Shown here: piece after piece, positions 61,542 to 63,002 of the stretch | Layout of the letters: every line of letters starts with the position of its first letter | Numbering within the stretch: the stretch's first letter is position 1 | Source of the DNA: Streptomyces neyagawaensis | Lineage (GTDB): Bacteria; Actinomycetota; Actinomycetes; Streptomycetales; Streptomycetaceae | Direction: 5' to 3' | Length of the DNA stretch: 63,002 nucleotides | Assembly (NCBI RefSeq): GCF_023516595.1 | Contig: NZ_JAMGBG010000084.1 | Coordinates: 1-63,002 of the forward strand | The notes under the pieces: generated by a model | What the model was told of the DNA's origin: nothing | Database searches by the model: none | What the model saw: the letters and a program-made list of their open reading frames with translations, nothing else | Position numbers and translations under genes: made by a program

Positions 61542-63002
61542 TCAGGACGGTGTGCCGTCCTGGGCCTTGTCGAGCTCGTCGAGCTTGTGGCCGATGACTT
61601 CCGCCATTCCGGCGGCGTGCGCCGGAAGGCACATCTCGTGGTGGGTGCTGTGGACGTCGTACGCCGTCAGCTCGCCGTCGACGTACGGTGCCCACTGGTC
61701 CGTGTAGGGCGCCTCGGGGTTCAGCGTCGCGTTGAAGAAGAGCACGTCGCCCGTGAAGACCGGCGGTGTGAAGTCCTTCAGCAGTTCGACGTGGTGGACC
61801 ACGAACTCCGACGAGGTCTCCAGGAGGCTTTCCTGGTCCGTTCCGCCGGCGTTCCCGCCGAGCTCTCCGACGAATGCGCCGAGGAGGGTGCGCACCTGGG
61901 CCAGTTCGAGTTCCGGGTCGTTCGCGAAGTGGCCGCTCGGTGCCGCGTCGAGCAGACCGAGGAGGGCTACTTCGTGGCCCCTGCACTGGAGTTCCGCGGC
62001 CATCGCGTGGACGACCGCCCCGCCGAAGGACCAGCCGATCAGATGGAACGGTCCCTCGGGCTGAATCGAGAGTATCTCCGTGACGTAATCCGTCACCAGG
62101 GATTCCAGCGAATTCGGCAGGGAATTCGACGGCGAACCCGACTCGGGGGAATTCCCGGCGGCCAGGTCCCGCACGGCGGACCACGCGGGCGACTGGATGC
62201 CGTACGCCGGCCGGTCGGCGGGCAGGTGCCCGGCGAAGGACAGATAGGGCCAGGCGAGACCGCCGGTGAGGTGCACGAACCACAGGGGTTCGCGGTCCCC
62301 GCCGGGCTTGATGGTCAGGACGCGGGCGAACGGGTCGGTGTTCTCCCCCGCCGTCCGCGTGCCGTGCGCGGCGAGCCCGGCCACCGTGGGCGCCTGGAAC
62401 ACCGCCCGCATGGGCAACGACCAGCCGAGTTCCCGGCGGACGCGGCTGACGAGCCGGGCCGCGAGGAGGGAGTGGCCGCCCAGGGAGAAGAAGTCGTCGT
62501 CGATGCCGACCTTCTCCAGGCCGAGGACCTCCGCGAAGAGGACCGCCAGGGCCTCCTCCCGGCCGGTGCGCGGAGCCCGGTACGCCTCGCCGGTGAACTC
62601 GGGCTCGGGCAGCGCCCGGTGGTCGAGTTTGCCGTTCGGGGCGAGCGGCAGCCGGTCCAGGTGCACGAACGCGGAGGGGACCATGAATTCCGGGAGCCGC
62701 CCGGCGGTGTGGGCCCGCAGCTCGTCGGTGTCGAGGTCGGCGCCGGGCACCACGTAGGCCACCAGCCGCCGGCTGTTCCCGTACGGCTTCGCGACCACCA
62801 CGGCCCGGTCGACGGCCGGGTGGGCCGTCAGGGCCGCCTCCACCTCGCCGGGCTCGACCCGGAAGCCGCGCACCTTCACCTGGACGTCGCCTCGGCCCGC
62901 GTACTCCAGCTGCCCGTCGGCGTTCCAGCGGGCGAGGTCGCCCGTGCGGTACATGCGGGAGCCGGGCGGGCCGAACGGGTCGGCGACGAACCGGTCCGCG
63001 GT
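61542..63002 (-). CDS. Nonribosomal peptide synthetase, C-terminal part (A-PCP-TE), 5' end outside window
   Basis: The frame is open to the window edge; the ATG at 62954 is internal. Visible: the end of an adenylation domain (FVADPFGPPGSRMYRTGDLA core A6-A7, GRGDVQVKVRGFRVEPGE core A8, NGKLDHRAL core A10), a carrier domain with phosphopantetheine Ser in DDFFSLGGHSLLAARL, and a type I thioesterase with GWSFGGAVVHAM, Asp in LGLLDAAPSG and His in STHHEMCLPA. The TE releases or cyclises the finished peptide. The A-domain specificity pocket lies outside the window. Confidence 0.95.
   Translation of the reverse strand, partial: TADRFVADPFGPPGSRMYRTGDLARWNADGQLEYAGRGDVQVKVRGFRVEPGEVEAALTAHPAVDRAVVVAKPYGNSRRLVAYVVPGADLDTDELRAHTAGRLPEFMVPSAFVHLDRLPLAPNGKLDHRALPEPEFTGEAYRAPRTGREEALAVLFAEVLGLEKVGIDDDFFSLGGHSLLAARLVSRVRRELGWSLPMRAVFQAPTVAGLAAHGTRTAGENTDPFARVLTIKPGGDREPLWFVHLTGGLAWPYLSFAGHLPADRPAYGIQSPAWSAVRDLAAGNSPESGSPSNSLPNSLESLVTDYVTEILSIQPEGPFHLIGWSFGGAVVHAMAAELQCRGHEVALLGLLDAAPSGHFANDPELELAQVRTLLGAFVGELGGNAGGTDQESLLETSSEFVVHHVELLKDFTPPVFTGDVLFFNATLNPEAPYTDQWAPYVDGELTAYDVHSTHHEMCLPAHAAGMAEVIGHKLDELDKAQDGTPS

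Overview
The window is chromosomal DNA of a Streptomyces or very close relative. GC is very high, GTG and even TTG starts are common, genes are packed with 4-bp ATGA/GTGA overlaps, and the gene set is streptomycete (hppD, hup, an ACT-domain malic enzyme, a SigU/RsuA-like sigma pair, nnaR-narK, argCJBD). From memory, the order murA, hup, malic enzyme, HelD-like helicase, sigU, nnaR, narK follows S. coelicolor SCO2949 to SCO2959. The argCJBD block lies elsewhere in that species (around SCO1580), so the right-hand part is arranged differently here. No prophage, transposase or CRISPR array is visible.

Layout. 1-1.2 kb: end of a TPR protein. 1.5-3.2 kb: hppD divergent from an Lrp/AsnC regulator. 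3.3-7.3 kb: a four-gene osmoprotectant ABC transporter. 7.4-13.4 kb: Lon-like protease, MarR plus alpha/beta hydrolase with tandem operators, IclR regulator, DEAD-type helicase, Doc-type toxin-antitoxin pair. 13.5-16.3 kb: MFS transporter, tRNA-Cys, orphan SUKH-like protein. 16.7-21.8 kb: three-subunit molybdenum hydroxylase whose iron-sulphur subunit carries a long SYGGQ/SFGGQ repeat tail. 22.2-27.1 kb: amino-sugar ABC transporter plus GH20 hexosaminidase under a DasR-type site. 27.4-36.7 kb: housekeeping block (DUF3039, YqgE, murA with a triplicated 3' end, hup, malic enzyme, HelD-like helicase, anti-sigma and sigma factor). 37-40.6 kb: CGNR regulator, nnaR and narK (nitrate). 40.8-51 kb: accessory lipid and efflux region (FAAL, MMPL, acyltransferase, serine hydrolase, TetR, DHA2 efflux pump) with several shared palindromic operators. 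51.2-55.6 kb: argCJBD. 55.8-57.8 kb: small P-loop kinase and an unusual P450. 58.2-63 kb: the downstream end of a nonribosomal peptide cluster, with an NRPS C-terminus and thioesterase, a piperazate synthase (KtzT family), an ornithine N-hydroxylase (KtzI family), MbtH and a DDAH-like hydrolase. This strongly suggests a piperazic-acid-containing peptide.

A mosaic inverted-repeat element of about 0.22-0.27 kb occurs four times in full and once in part, each time at the 3' end of a gene. In two cases it supplies the stop codon. The features judged most unusual are the piperazate cassette, the SYGGQ tail, the 147-bp tandem duplication of the murA 3' end, the tryptophan hexad repeat in the serine hydrolase, and the P450 that lacks the acid-alcohol pair. 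All function calls rest on reading motifs by eye and on recall of protein families; no database search was run.
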